The translations under genes were made by a program, and so were the position numbers. 64,000 bases of DNA from Aurantibacter_A sp965215845. GTDB taxonomy: Bacteria; Bacteroidota; Bacteroidia; Flavobacteriales; Flavobacteriaceae. The stretch's first letter is position 1, and the number at the start of each line of letters is the position of its first letter. The stretch lies in NCBI GenBank assembly GCA_965215845.1, contig CBDCEL010000004.1:1364001-1428000 (forward strand), given 5' to 3'. The notes under the pieces are model-generated. The model ran no database searches, was not told the DNA's origin, and saw only the letters and a list, made by a program, of their open reading frames with translations. This document shows positions 42,855 through 50,994 of the stretch, in pieces.

Positions 42855-44357
42855 ATGCCAGTAATGTTTAAAAAAACCGTCGAATTTCTAGTTCCAAAAT
42901 TTTCCGGGTTGCGGCATCGGACGGTTTTTCTGATTTTTTTTCTTGTTACATTTTTCATTCGCCTTCCCTTCTTTTTTAGGGACTATGTCGATCGCGACGA
43001 AAGCACATTTATACTCATGGGGCAGTCATGGGCCGATGGTCATTTGCCCTATACGGAACTTTGGGATCTTAAACCCCCGATTACCTTTCTTTTCTTCGCG
43101 GCCATTATTTATTCTTTCGGTAAGAGTTTTTTCATTATTCGCCTTTTCGGAGCGTTCATTGTGGCCATCACCGCATTTTTAAGCTATCGAATCGGTGCAC
43201 TCGTAGAATCGAAGAGAACCGGCTACTGGGCCGGGCTGTTCTGCATTTTTTTACTGAGCCTTTTCGGGAGTCTACAAGGTGTCATGTCAGAACATATTTG
43301 TATGGTTTTCTTTATGAGCGGACTTTACCTCATACTGAACAAGGAAGGTTTGATTACCTTTTTTCTGGCCGGATTGTTTTTTGGCCTCTCAGTGATGTCA
43401 AAATTGAACATTGCCTACACCATATTGTTTTTAGGCATTTATTTGTTTGCCAATTATCTAAGATCAAGTGAATTGAAAAAAGGTCTAGGTCTTTTGTTGG
43501 TGATGGGTATAGGGATAATCGGCATTATCTTATTGACTATTCTGCCGTATTATATTAATGGGATGACAGAGGTATGGTGGAATTCGGTGGTCGTCGCTTC
43601 ATTGGAATACTCAGGTGAAATGCAAAGCTCGATTTTAAAAACACTTCCCTTCTGTATCATTGTATTTCTACTTCTTCTTTGGGGGAAGAATAAAAACTTG
43701 CTCGACTTCGACAACCGAAAGATTCGAATTCTGTTCGTGACCGTTTTGAGTATTTTATTGATGTTTATTTTGGGAGGAAAGATCAATGGCCATTATTTGA
43801 TTCAATTTCATCCAGTTTTTATCATCTTATTCGTTTTGATCATTGGCCAGTTTTCCATTTTCAGGAAGAGCAGAATATTTGGCTACCTGCCATTGCTCCT
43901 TTTTTTGATTCCTATGGAGAGTTATAAAGAGTATTATGATGTATTCAAACACAAGGCTTCTCGAGGCACCTTTTATAATGGGGAAGGTATCACGGTACCG
44001 AACTATCTAAAAGAGCACCAACTCGATGAGAGGGAGGTTCTTTTTTTTGAATATCATATTGGGTATTGGCCTTTGAATAAAAAACCACCGACTAAGGCGG
44101 CCACCCATCCAAGCAATATTTTGAGGGAAGCCATTTTTCCCATAATCGGCAATCCCCGAAAAACCGGATTCGAGGAATTGCAATTTATTATGGAGAACAT
44201 TCAGCCTGAAATAGTCGTGACAAGAAGTGGGCGAAGCATTTTTGACGAAACAAAGCCCTTGGAAAATTTATATGCCCATACTTTTTTGGCGGCCAATTAT
44301 GAGCTTATTAAGACCTTGGACCAAGCTAATATTTACCGAAGACTAGAGCGCCAATAG
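42855..44357 (+). CDS. Family-39-like membrane glycosyltransferase (PMT_2 type)
   Basis: About 500 residues from the ATG at 42855 (a TTG at 42828 and an ATG at 42864 are alternatives). Ten or more hydrophobic helices, with the acidic loop YVDRDESTF after the first helix, typical of GT-C enzymes that use polyprenyl-phosphate sugars. A soluble C-terminal part of about 110 residues follows. It probably adds a sugar to a surface lipid or protein. It is the only gene on the plus strand inside the biotin cluster and overlaps the 3' end of bioD by 15 bases. Confidence 0.82.
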   Translation: MPVMFKKTVEFLVPKFSGLRHRTVFLIFFLVTFFIRLPFFFRDYVDRDESTFILMGQSWADGHLPYTELWDLKPPITFLFFAAIIYSFGKSFFIIRLFGAFIVAITAFLSYRIGALVESKRTGYWAGLFCIFLLSLFGSLQGVMSEHICMVFFMSGLYLILNKEGLITFFLAGLFFGLSVMSKLNIAYTILFLGIYLFANYLRSSELKKGLGLLLVMGIGIIGIILLTILPYYINGMTEVWWNSVVVASLEYSGEMQSSILKTLPFCIIVFLLLLWGKNKNLLDFDNRKIRILFVTVLSILLMFILGGKINGHYLIQFHPVFIILFVLIIGQFSIFRKSRIFGYLPLLLFLIPMESYKEYYDVFKHKASRGTFYNGEGITVPNYLKEHQLDEREVLFFEYHIGYWPLNKKPPTKAATHPSNILREAIFPIIGNPRKTGFEELQFIMENIQPEIVVTRSGRSIFDETKPLENLYAHTFLAANYELIKTLDQANIYRRLERQ

Positions 44358-44969
44358 CCTCGACCTGAATCCATCGGCATACTTTTTTATTACGGCTTTA
44401 TCAAATTGCGCTTCTTCGTTGATTCTGCCAATGACATTTACACCGGTTTTCTTTGCGATTATTTCCTCAGTGGTGCGATGCTCATTTCCGCTGAAAAGCA
44501 ATGATACGTCATAGCCTCGCTCAGAAAGCCAATTGACTGTCAATAGCGAATGGTTGATACTGCCCAAATAGTGCCTTGAAACGACAATGACCTTGTAACT
44601 GGGCATGATGATATCCAATATAGTCTCTTCATCATTTAAGGGTACGAGCAATCCACCGGCCCCTTCTATGACCAAATAATTATCGGTTTGAGGTTCCTTG
44701 ATTTTGGAATGTTCGATATGAATGCCATCTATTTCCGCCGCGGCATGAGGACTCATCGGTGTATTCAACTCATAGCTGCTGTTATGGATCCTTGTTTTCC
44801 CATTGGAAATCAAATCCGCAACCTTATCGCTATCACTATTGTCAAGATCACCAGCTTGTATGGGTTTCCAATAATCTGCCTCCAAGGCCTCACAAAAAAT
44901 TGCTGAAGCAATTGTTTTGCCGACTTCGGTTGATATTCCAGTAATGAAGATTCTCTGCATTTCATTCAT
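44343..44969 (-). CDS. bioD: Dethiobiotin synthetase
   Basis: 208 residues. The P-loop TGISTEVGKT (11-20) lies at the N-terminus, followed by YWKPIQAG and VIEGAGGLLVPL with the Mg and substrate residues. It closes the ureido ring of biotin with ATP and CO2. The start (44967-44969, with ATG 44958-44960 as alternative) overlaps the preceding DUF2007 gene by 8 bases. Its 3' end overlaps the convergent glycosyltransferase gene. Confidence 0.95.
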   Translation of the reverse strand: MNEMQRIFITGISTEVGKTIASAIFCEALEADYWKPIQAGDLDNSDSDKVADLISNGKTRIHNSSYELNTPMSPHAAAEIDGIHIEHSKIKEPQTDNYLVIEGAGGLLVPLNDEETILDIIMPSYKVIVVSRHYLGSINHSLLTVNWLSERGYDVSLLFSGNEHRTTEEIIAKKTGVNVIGRINEEAQFDKAVIKKYADGFRSRLLAL

Positions 44970-45333
44970 GCTTTGTTATGATACCACAATTAAGACATCT
45001 GTACTTTCGCTTTTCGAAAAAAGGAAAGAGCTTATAAAAAATTCCTTTTCGCTCGTAGTAGGGTTCTGATTTCTGTGCTTTACAATTTGGACAGGCAATT
45101 GGGTTTCCTTCATTATCCAATGCATAAGCCCTAATCTCATTATAAATCTCCAGCGCTCTTGCCCTGTCTCTATTATATACCTGCAGTTTTACTCCTCCAC
45201 GAGGATTTTCGGAATTCAAAGTATTCTCATTTTGAATAAAAACTGGAATCCCTTCAGACTCCAACCTTCCCCTAATAATTTGAACGTCAACAGCGTACTC
45301 AAAAGAACCGATTATATAAAACTTGCTCTCCAT
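44962..45333 (-). CDS. DUF2007 protein with zinc ribbon
   Basis: 123 residues. Residues 1-65 are a DUF2007-type signal-transducing-PII-like small domain (FYIIGSFEYAVDVQIIRGRL ESEGIPVFIQNENTL). A C-terminal treble-cysteine ribbon (CPNC and CLNC, about residues 80-118) should bind one zinc. It lies between bioF (2-base gap) and bioD (8-base overlap). Its function is unknown and a link to biotin is only positional. Confidence 0.82.
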   Translation of the reverse strand: MESKFYIIGSFEYAVDVQIIRGRLESEGIPVFIQNENTLNSENPRGGVKLQVYNRDRARALEIYNEIRAYALDNEGNPIACPNCKAQKSEPYYERKGIFYKLFPFFEKRKYRCLNCGIITKHE

Positions 45334-45335
45334 AT

Positions 45336-46499
45336 TTAAAAATAATTTTTTAGTAGTTGAAGTACAAAGTCTATTTCCTCCTTGGTATTGAAACTGTGCA
45401 GGCAGAACCGTAAACGTTCTTGACCTTTAGGTACCGTAGGAGATAAAATCGGTCTTACATCAAAACCCTCTTCACCAAGCTTTATTGATAGGTTCTTAAC
45501 ATTTTCATTCGTTTTTATGAGGCAGGAATGAATGGCAGAATCACTGGGAATAAAATGAGGTGCCAACTTAAGTTCATCGACCTTATTTCTAAAATATTCC
45601 ATGATTCTATGCAACCTTTCAAGTTGTTCGACACCAAAATGAGAAGTTAGCTTCCTAAATGAAATCATGATTGTCGCCACGGAATGTGGTGGAAGCGCCG
45701 TGGTGTAAATGAAGCTACGCGCAAAATTCGTCAAATATCCCTTTAAATCATTTTCTCCCAAAATAGCGGCCCCATGACAGCCTAAGGCCTTACTAAAGGT
45801 AACGACACGGGCAAAGACCAGCCCTTGAACCCCAAGCTGTTGTACAAGTCCGGTTCCGCTGGGTCCAATAACGCCGATGGCATGTGCCTCATCTACAATT
45901 AAGCGAAGATCGTTCCCCGCACAAAACTGGGCCAAACTCATTAGGTCGGGCGAATCACCGTCCATTGAGAAAACGGATTCGGTTACGATATAAACATTTG
46001 TGTCGGCCGTTCTCGACTGCGCTCCAACCGACTGTCGAACCCTAGATTTTAAATCCTTTAAATCATTGTGTTTGAACTTATAACTTGTAGCATTGCCCAT
46101 TTTGATTCCGTCTCGGATACTGGCATGTATGTATTCATCATAGAATACAAAATCCCCTCTTTGCGGTACCGAAGAGAAAAATCCGACGTTAGCATCATAG
46201 CCCGAATTGAACACCAAGGCCGACCCTGTTCCAAAAATTTCGGCCAATCGATTTTCAAGCTGTCCATAAAGCCAATGGTTCCCTGTGAGTAAACGCGATC
46301 CCGTTGCCCCATTTTTCATTTTGTCAAAATCTGAAGCCATTTTCAAGGTCTCTTCGTAAATTTCTTGATCAAGGGCAAACCCCAAATAATCATTGGAGGA
46401 AAAGTCGACTAAATCGTTCTGCGAAGGAAGCTTGCGCAGCATATTTGCCTCGGCTCTTCTGCTCAATTTTGACTTTAATTTTTTGGGTAAATCGGGCAT
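45336..46499 (-). CDS. bioF: 8-amino-7-oxononanoate synthase
   Basis: 387 residues from the ATG at 46497-46499, chosen because the family N-terminus starts there; the frame runs 18 codons further into the spacer. PLP enzyme: FSSNDYLGFA, the GSGSRLLTGNH-like block as GATGSRLLTGNH, DEAHAIGVIGPSGTG, and the PLP lysine in TFSKALGCHG. It joins pimeloyl-thioester and alanine, the first step of ring assembly. First gene of bioF-DUF2007-bioD. It is divergent from the M61 peptidase, with a -7 box only four bases before the ATG. Confidence 0.94.
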   Translation of the reverse strand: MPDLPKKLKSKLSRRAEANMLRKLPSQNDLVDFSSNDYLGFALDQEIYEETLKMASDFDKMKNGATGSRLLTGNHWLYGQLENRLAEIFGTGSALVFNSGYDANVGFFSSVPQRGDFVFYDEYIHASIRDGIKMGNATSYKFKHNDLKDLKSRVRQSVGAQSRTADTNVYIVTESVFSMDGDSPDLMSLAQFCAGNDLRLIVDEAHAIGVIGPSGTGLVQQLGVQGLVFARVVTFSKALGCHGAAILGENDLKGYLTNFARSFIYTTALPPHSVATIMISFRKLTSHFGVEQLERLHRIMEYFRNKVDELKLAPHFIPSDSAIHSCLIKTNENVKNLSIKLGEEGFDVRPILSPTVPKGQERLRFCLHSFNTKEEIDFVLQLLKNYF

Positions 46500-46503
46500 G
46501 AGG

Positions 46504-46511
46504 CAAATGTA
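46504..46511 (-). promoter_or_regulatory. Putative -7 box of bioF, implying a leaderless mRNA
   Basis: On the minus strand TACATTTG matches TAnnTTTG and ends four bases before the bioF ATG, so transcription would begin at or next to the start codon. If bioF uses a different start, this would change. Confidence 0.45.
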
Positions 46512-46561
46512 GTATATCCTCCATTTAAATCTTATATTCGTCAATACAAACATGTTTTATC

Positions 46562-48358
46562 ATGAGATATTCAACGTCTGTGGTCGTTTTTTTCCTTGGC
46601 TTTTTTACATTGTTTGCCCAAATAAATACCTACGAAATATCCTTTGACAATGCGGTCCATCATGAAGCCGTTGTTAAAGTGAATTTTCCTGAGGTTGACG
46701 AAGATACCTTGACGGTTCGTATGGCAAGATCTTCGCCAGGCAGATATGCGATTCATGAATTTGGCAAGAATGTATATGGGTTTAAAGCTACCGATGGCAA
46801 TGGAATAGTTTTGAAGGTGATTCGGCCAAATCCATATGAATGGCAGATTACAGGTCATAACGGAACTGTCAATATAACCTATACCCTGTTCGCAAATCGC
46901 GGTGACGGCACTTATGCCCAAATCGATGAAACACATGCCCATCTGAACATGCCGGCCACTTTCTTGTACGCACCAATATTTACAGCGAGAAAAATTGAAA
47001 TTGACTTTAAGGTACGCGAGGATTTAGGTTGGAAAGTCGCTACGCAGTTGCCCCTAATATCAGGCACGAAATATTCCGCGTCCGATCTTCAGTATTTTAT
47101 GGATAGTCCAACCGAAATTAGTGATCATACCCTTCGTGAATTTGAAGTCGACGGCCAAACCATACAATTGGCATTGCACCATAATGGTACGGAAACGGAG
47201 GCCGATACCTATTTCGAAAAAGTCAAAAAAACAGTCCTGGCCCAAAAAGAAGTTTATGGCGAATTGCCCAGCTTCGATTATGGTAAATATGTTTTCTTGG
47301 CCTGCTATGTTCCGAATGCCTCGGGAGACGGAATGGAGCATCGAAATTCAACCATATTGACTAGCACCAGAAGTTTGGCCGATGGTGGTTTGGACCGAAA
47401 TATCGGCACAGTTTCACATGAGTTTTTCCATGCGTGGAATGTAGAGCGTATTCGTCCGGCTGACTTGGAACCCTTTGATTTTTCAAAAGCAAATATGAGT
47501 GGGGCCCTTTGGTTCGCCGAGGGTTTCACCAGCTACTACACCGGATTGATCCTATGCCGGGCAGGCCTACGAACCCCTGAACAATACGTGGAAGGCTTGA
47601 CAGGGAACTTCAACTATGTATGGAACTCACCTGCAAGGCAATTCTTCAATCCGATCGAGATGAGCTATCAGGCTCCTTTTGTCGATGCGGCTACCTCGGT
47701 CGACCCGGTGAACAGGCAGAATACATTTATTTCTTATTATTCATACGGAAGTGTCCTCGGACTCGCGCTAGACCTTTCCCTGCGGTCCAACAATCTGAAT
47801 CTTGATGATTATATGAAACTAGTTTGGCAAGCTTATGGTAAAAAGGAGATTCCCTATTCCATTGAAGACCTTCACAAAACCTTGAATAAATATGCCGGAA
47901 AAGAATTTGGGGACAATTTCTTCAATAGGTACATCCATAAAAGTGAAATGCCCGATTACACTTCTCTTTTTGAAACGGTTGGCGTCAGATTAAAACAAAA
48001 TGAAGAGAAGCCATATTTTGGAGCGAATGTACAGATGAACGGGGATGGCAATGGAGAAATCAACAGGGGTGCCAAAATGGGAGGCCCTGCCTATAAAGCA
48101 GGACTTGAGGCGAACGATGAAATCATCGAAATAAACGGGAATTCTTTTCCTAAGGGAAGGCAATTCAGGGAATATATATCGGAATTCAAGGTCGGTGACG
48201 AATTGAAAATCACCTATTCAAGATTCGGAGCCGAAAAAAAGACCACGGTCAAATTGGATGCTGATCCGGCATACTCAATTTATCTTTTGGAAAAGGAGGG
48301 TATTCAACCTTCCCCAGAAGTTCTGCAGAGAAGAAGGGAATGGCTTAAATCGGATTAA
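46562..48358 (+). CDS. M61 family (glycyl aminopeptidase-like) peptidase with PDZ domain
   Basis: 598 residues with a signal peptide (1-19, LFA, then Gln). A beta-sandwich N-terminal domain leads to the gluzincin core: SHEFFHAWNVERIRP has zinc ligands His286 and His290 and Glu287, and the third ligand Glu is in WFAEGFTSYY (about 318). A PDZ domain lies at about 490-590 (EANDEIIEINGNSFPKG). It is an exported peptidase. It abuts the acetyltransferase gene (TAA then ATG with no gap). Confidence 0.92.
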   Translation: MRYSTSVVVFFLGFFTLFAQINTYEISFDNAVHHEAVVKVNFPEVDEDTLTVRMARSSPGRYAIHEFGKNVYGFKATDGNGIVLKVIRPNPYEWQITGHNGTVNITYTLFANRGDGTYAQIDETHAHLNMPATFLYAPIFTARKIEIDFKVREDLGWKVATQLPLISGTKYSASDLQYFMDSPTEISDHTLREFEVDGQTIQLALHHNGTETEADTYFEKVKKTVLAQKEVYGELPSFDYGKYVFLACYVPNASGDGMEHRNSTILTSTRSLADGGLDRNIGTVSHEFFHAWNVERIRPADLEPFDFSKANMSGALWFAEGFTSYYTGLILCRAGLRTPEQYVEGLTGNFNYVWNSPARQFFNPIEMSYQAPFVDAATSVDPVNRQNTFISYYSYGSVLGLALDLSLRSNNLNLDDYMKLVWQAYGKKEIPYSIEDLHKTLNKYAGKEFGDNFFNRYIHKSEMPDYTSLFETVGVRLKQNEEKPYFGANVQMNGDGNGEINRGAKMGGPAYKAGLEANDEIIEINGNSFPKGRQFREYISEFKVGDELKITYSRFGAEKKTTVKLDADPAYSIYLLEKEGIQPSPEVLQRRREWLKSD

Positions 48359-48892
48359 ATGCAACTTAGCTATTGTCGATGTCAGGGCAAAGACGACCTT
48401 GAACAAATCCTTATATTACAACGGAAGAATCTGTTCAAACATGTTTCCCCGGAAATTCAGGAAAGGGAAGGATTTGTCACCGTGTCACATACTTATGAGG
48501 TCTTGCGGCGAATGAATGATATCTGCCCCCATATTATCGCCAAAGACAATGACAGATTGGTAGGCTATGCACTTTGTATGCATCCTAGGTTTTCCGATGA
48601 AATCGAAGTGCTCAAACCGATGTTCACAGAAATATCAACGATAGTTTCAAAAGACACCGATTACATCGTAATGGGACAAATCTGCATTGACAAGGATTAT
48701 CGAAAAAAAGGGGTTTTTAGAAAGCTTTATGCGACCATGAAAAAAGAGCTGCAACCAGAGTTCGATTGTATTATTACCGAGGTAGATGTAAAAAATACGC
48801 GATCATTGAATGCGCATTATGCTATAGGTTTCTTAGATTTAAAGACCTACACCGCGAAAGATCAACAGTGGAAATTAATACTGTTAAAATAA
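48359..48892 (+). CDS. GNAT family N-acetyltransferase
   Basis: 177 residues. The acetyl-CoA loop region reads IVMGQICIDKDYRKKGVFRKLY, a form of the GNAT motif A, and ARSLNAHYAIGFLDL-like C-terminal strands (in VKNTRSLNAHYAIGF) complete the fold. Substrate unknown. The start codon follows the M61 stop directly, so the two are translationally coupled. Confidence 0.85.
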   Translation: MQLSYCRCQGKDDLEQILILQRKNLFKHVSPEIQEREGFVTVSHTYEVLRRMNDICPHIIAKDNDRLVGYALCMHPRFSDEIEVLKPMFTEISTIVSKDTDYIVMGQICIDKDYRKKGVFRKLYATMKKELQPEFDCIITEVDVKNTRSLNAHYAIGFLDLKTYTAKDQQWKLILLK

Positions 48893-48893
48893 A

Positions 48894-48914
48894 AACCATC
48901 CGTTCAGGATGGTT
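48894..48914 (-). terminator. Intrinsic terminator of the atpD-atpC operon
   Basis: AACCATCC and GGATGGTT form an 8-bp stem over a 5-base loop. On the minus strand GGTTTTTATTTT follows. It lies between the atpC stop and the convergent acetyltransferase gene and may serve both. Confidence 0.78.
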
Positions 48915-48937
48915 AAAATGGAAGAACGACTTTACTT

Positions 48938-49216
48938 TTAGTCTGCCAAAACAATAACTTTGTTATCACTCATCTCTACCGTACCGCTTGAAATGGGAAG
49001 TACCATCTCTCCCTTTGGTCCTTTTGTAAATTTGGCTTCATGCTCTTCTTCAATCGTAATATTACCTTGAAACTTCACATTGCCCTTTTGCAATAATGAA
49101 ACAATGGCAGCGTGATTGTTCAACATCTGAAACTCTCCTTCAACGCCAGGTACGGTCACCGATTCGACTTCTCCTGAAAACAAGGTGGCTTCTGGTGAAA
49201 CGATTTCTAAGTGCAT
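48938..49216 (-). CDS. atpC: F1 ATP synthase epsilon subunit, short form
   Basis: 92 residues, against about 140 in E. coli. The beta-sandwich N-terminal domain is complete (MHLEIVSPEATLFSGEVESV, VPGVEGEFQMLNNHAAIVS). The inhibitory C-terminal helical hairpin is absent, which is usual for many Bacteroidota. It is placed 75 bases after atpD. Confidence 0.96.
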   Translation of the reverse strand: MHLEIVSPEATLFSGEVESVTVPGVEGEFQMLNNHAAIVSLLQKGNVKFQGNITIEEEHEAKFTKGPKGEMVLPISSGTVEMSDNKVIVLAD

Positions 49217-49291
49217 ATTATATAATTGTTGGTTTCTTGTTGATGGTCGTTAGCCGTTTTTTCAAACAAAATCAACCATCAACAAAACAAA

Positions 49292-50800
49292 TTAAGCTTC
49301 TGCAAGCATTTTCTCACCGGCTTCGATAGCTTCTTCGATGGTTCCCTTAAGGTTGAATGCCGATTCAGGAAGATGATCTAATTCGCCATCCATAATCATA
49401 TTAAAGCCTTTGATAGTCTCTTTAATATCTACCAAAACCCCAGGAATACCCGTAAATTGTTCTGCCACATGGAAAGGTTGCGACAAGAAACGTTGCACAC
49501 GTCTTGCCCGGCCTACAGCCAATTTGTCTTCTTCAGACAGTTCTTCCATACCCAAGATGGCGATAATGTCTTGTAATTCTTTATAACGCTGCAACAACTC
49601 TTTCACACGCTGTGCACAATCGTAGTGTTCGGCTCCCAAAATTTCCGGAGTCAAAATACGGGAAGTTGAATCCAACGGATCCACCGCAGGGTAGATACCC
49701 AACTCGGCAATTTTACGGGAAAGTACCGTTGTTGCATCCAAGTGGGCGAATGTTGTTGCCGGTGCCGGGTCGGTAAGGTCATCCGCGGGAACATATACCG
49801 CTTGAACCGAAGTAATAGATCCTCTTTTGGTCGAGGTGATTCGTTCTTGCATCGCCCCCATTTCGGTTGCAAGCGTTGGCTGGTAACCTACCGCTGAAGG
49901 CATACGGCCCAATAGTGCAGATACTTCCGAACCTGCTTGGGTAAATCGGAAAATGTTATCAACAAAGAAAAGAACATCTTTTCCTTGACCATCACCTGCA
50001 CCATCACGGAAGTACTCCGCAATCGTCAACCCTGAAAGGGCGACCCGCGCACGTGCCCCGGGAGGTTCGTTCATCTGTCCGAAAACGAAAGTCGCCTTCG
50101 ATTCTTTCATTGCCTTTTTATCGACCTTCGTCAAATCCCATCCGCCTTCTTCCATAGAATGCAAGAAATCATCTCCGTATTTGATAATCCCCGATTCCAA
50201 CATCTCACGGAGCAAATCGTTTCCTTCACGGGTTCTTTCCCCTACACCGGCGAAAACCGAAAGTCCACCATGTCCTTTTGCAATGTTATTGATCAACTCT
50301 TGTATCAATACGGTCTTACCAACACCTGCTCCTCCGAAAAGTCCGATTTTACCCCCCTTTGCATAAGGCTCGATCAAATCGATGACCTTGATACCTGTGA
50401 ACAATACCTCGGTCGTTGTGGTCAAATCTTCAAATTTGGGTGCTTCCCTGTGGATTGGTAATCCATCTTTGCCTTCCTTGGGCAGATCACCGAGACCGTC
50501 AATGGCATCACCGATTACGTTGAACAGCCTTCCGTAAACATCATCACCGATCGGCATTTGAATCGCATTCCCTGTTGCGATAACTTCGGTACCACGGCTA
50601 AGTCCGTCCGTGGAATCCATCGAAATGGAACGAACCGTATTTTCTCCGATATGCGATTGCACTTCCAACACCAATTTGGAGTCATCGACCATATCGATTT
50701 CCAAGGAATCGTAAATTTTCGGAAGTTCGGTTCCCGAATCGAATTCGACATCGATTACCGGGCCTATGATCTGCGCAACTTTACCTGTAACTTTCGCCAT
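49292..50800 (-). CDS. atpD: F1 ATP synthase beta subunit
   Basis: 502 residues from the ATG at 50798-50800 (a TTG two codons upstream is less likely). Walker A is GGAGVGKT, the catalytic Glu is in VGERTREGNDL, and VLFFVDNIFRFTQAGSEVSALLGR matches the Walker B region. Catalytic subunit of F1. atpC follows; the other F0F1 genes are not here, as in other flavobacteria where atpD-atpC stand apart. Confidence 0.98.
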   Translation of the reverse strand: MAKVTGKVAQIIGPVIDVEFDSGTELPKIYDSLEIDMVDDSKLVLEVQSHIGENTVRSISMDSTDGLSRGTEVIATGNAIQMPIGDDVYGRLFNVIGDAIDGLGDLPKEGKDGLPIHREAPKFEDLTTTTEVLFTGIKVIDLIEPYAKGGKIGLFGGAGVGKTVLIQELINNIAKGHGGLSVFAGVGERTREGNDLLREMLESGIIKYGDDFLHSMEEGGWDLTKVDKKAMKESKATFVFGQMNEPPGARARVALSGLTIAEYFRDGAGDGQGKDVLFFVDNIFRFTQAGSEVSALLGRMPSAVGYQPTLATEMGAMQERITSTKRGSITSVQAVYVPADDLTDPAPATTFAHLDATTVLSRKIAELGIYPAVDPLDSTSRILTPEILGAEHYDCAQRVKELLQRYKELQDIIAILGMEELSEEDKLAVGRARRVQRFLSQPFHVAEQFTGIPGVLVDIKETIKGFNMIMDGELDHLPESAFNLKGTIEEAIEAGEKMLAEA

Positions 50801-50882
50801 TGTCAACGTATTTTTTGTTTTGGATTATCGGCTTTTTGAAAGGACACTTTTTCATTTGCCAAAGCATCCGATTTTCAGGCTG

Positions 50883-50890
50883 CAAAGATA
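50883..50890 (-). promoter_or_regulatory. Putative -7 box of atpD
   Basis: On the minus strand TATCTTTG matches TAnnTTTG, 82 bases before the atpD ATG. Confidence 0.55.
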
Positions 50891-50938
50891 AGAGATAGTC
50901 TTTAAAAAAATAGGTTTTAGGGTATTTTTTCGTCAAAG

Positions 50939-50969
50939 AAAAAGCACTTCCCAAAATGAAGTGCTTTTT
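50939..50969 (-). terminator. Intrinsic terminator of the TonB receptor-SGNH operon
   Basis: AAAAAGCACTT (50939-50949) pairs with AAGTGCTTTTT (50959-50969) over a 9-base loop. T runs occur on both sides, 26 bases past the SGNH gene stop. Confidence 0.87.
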
Positions 50970-50994
50970 AAAAAAAATATGTCGTTTCAGGGCG

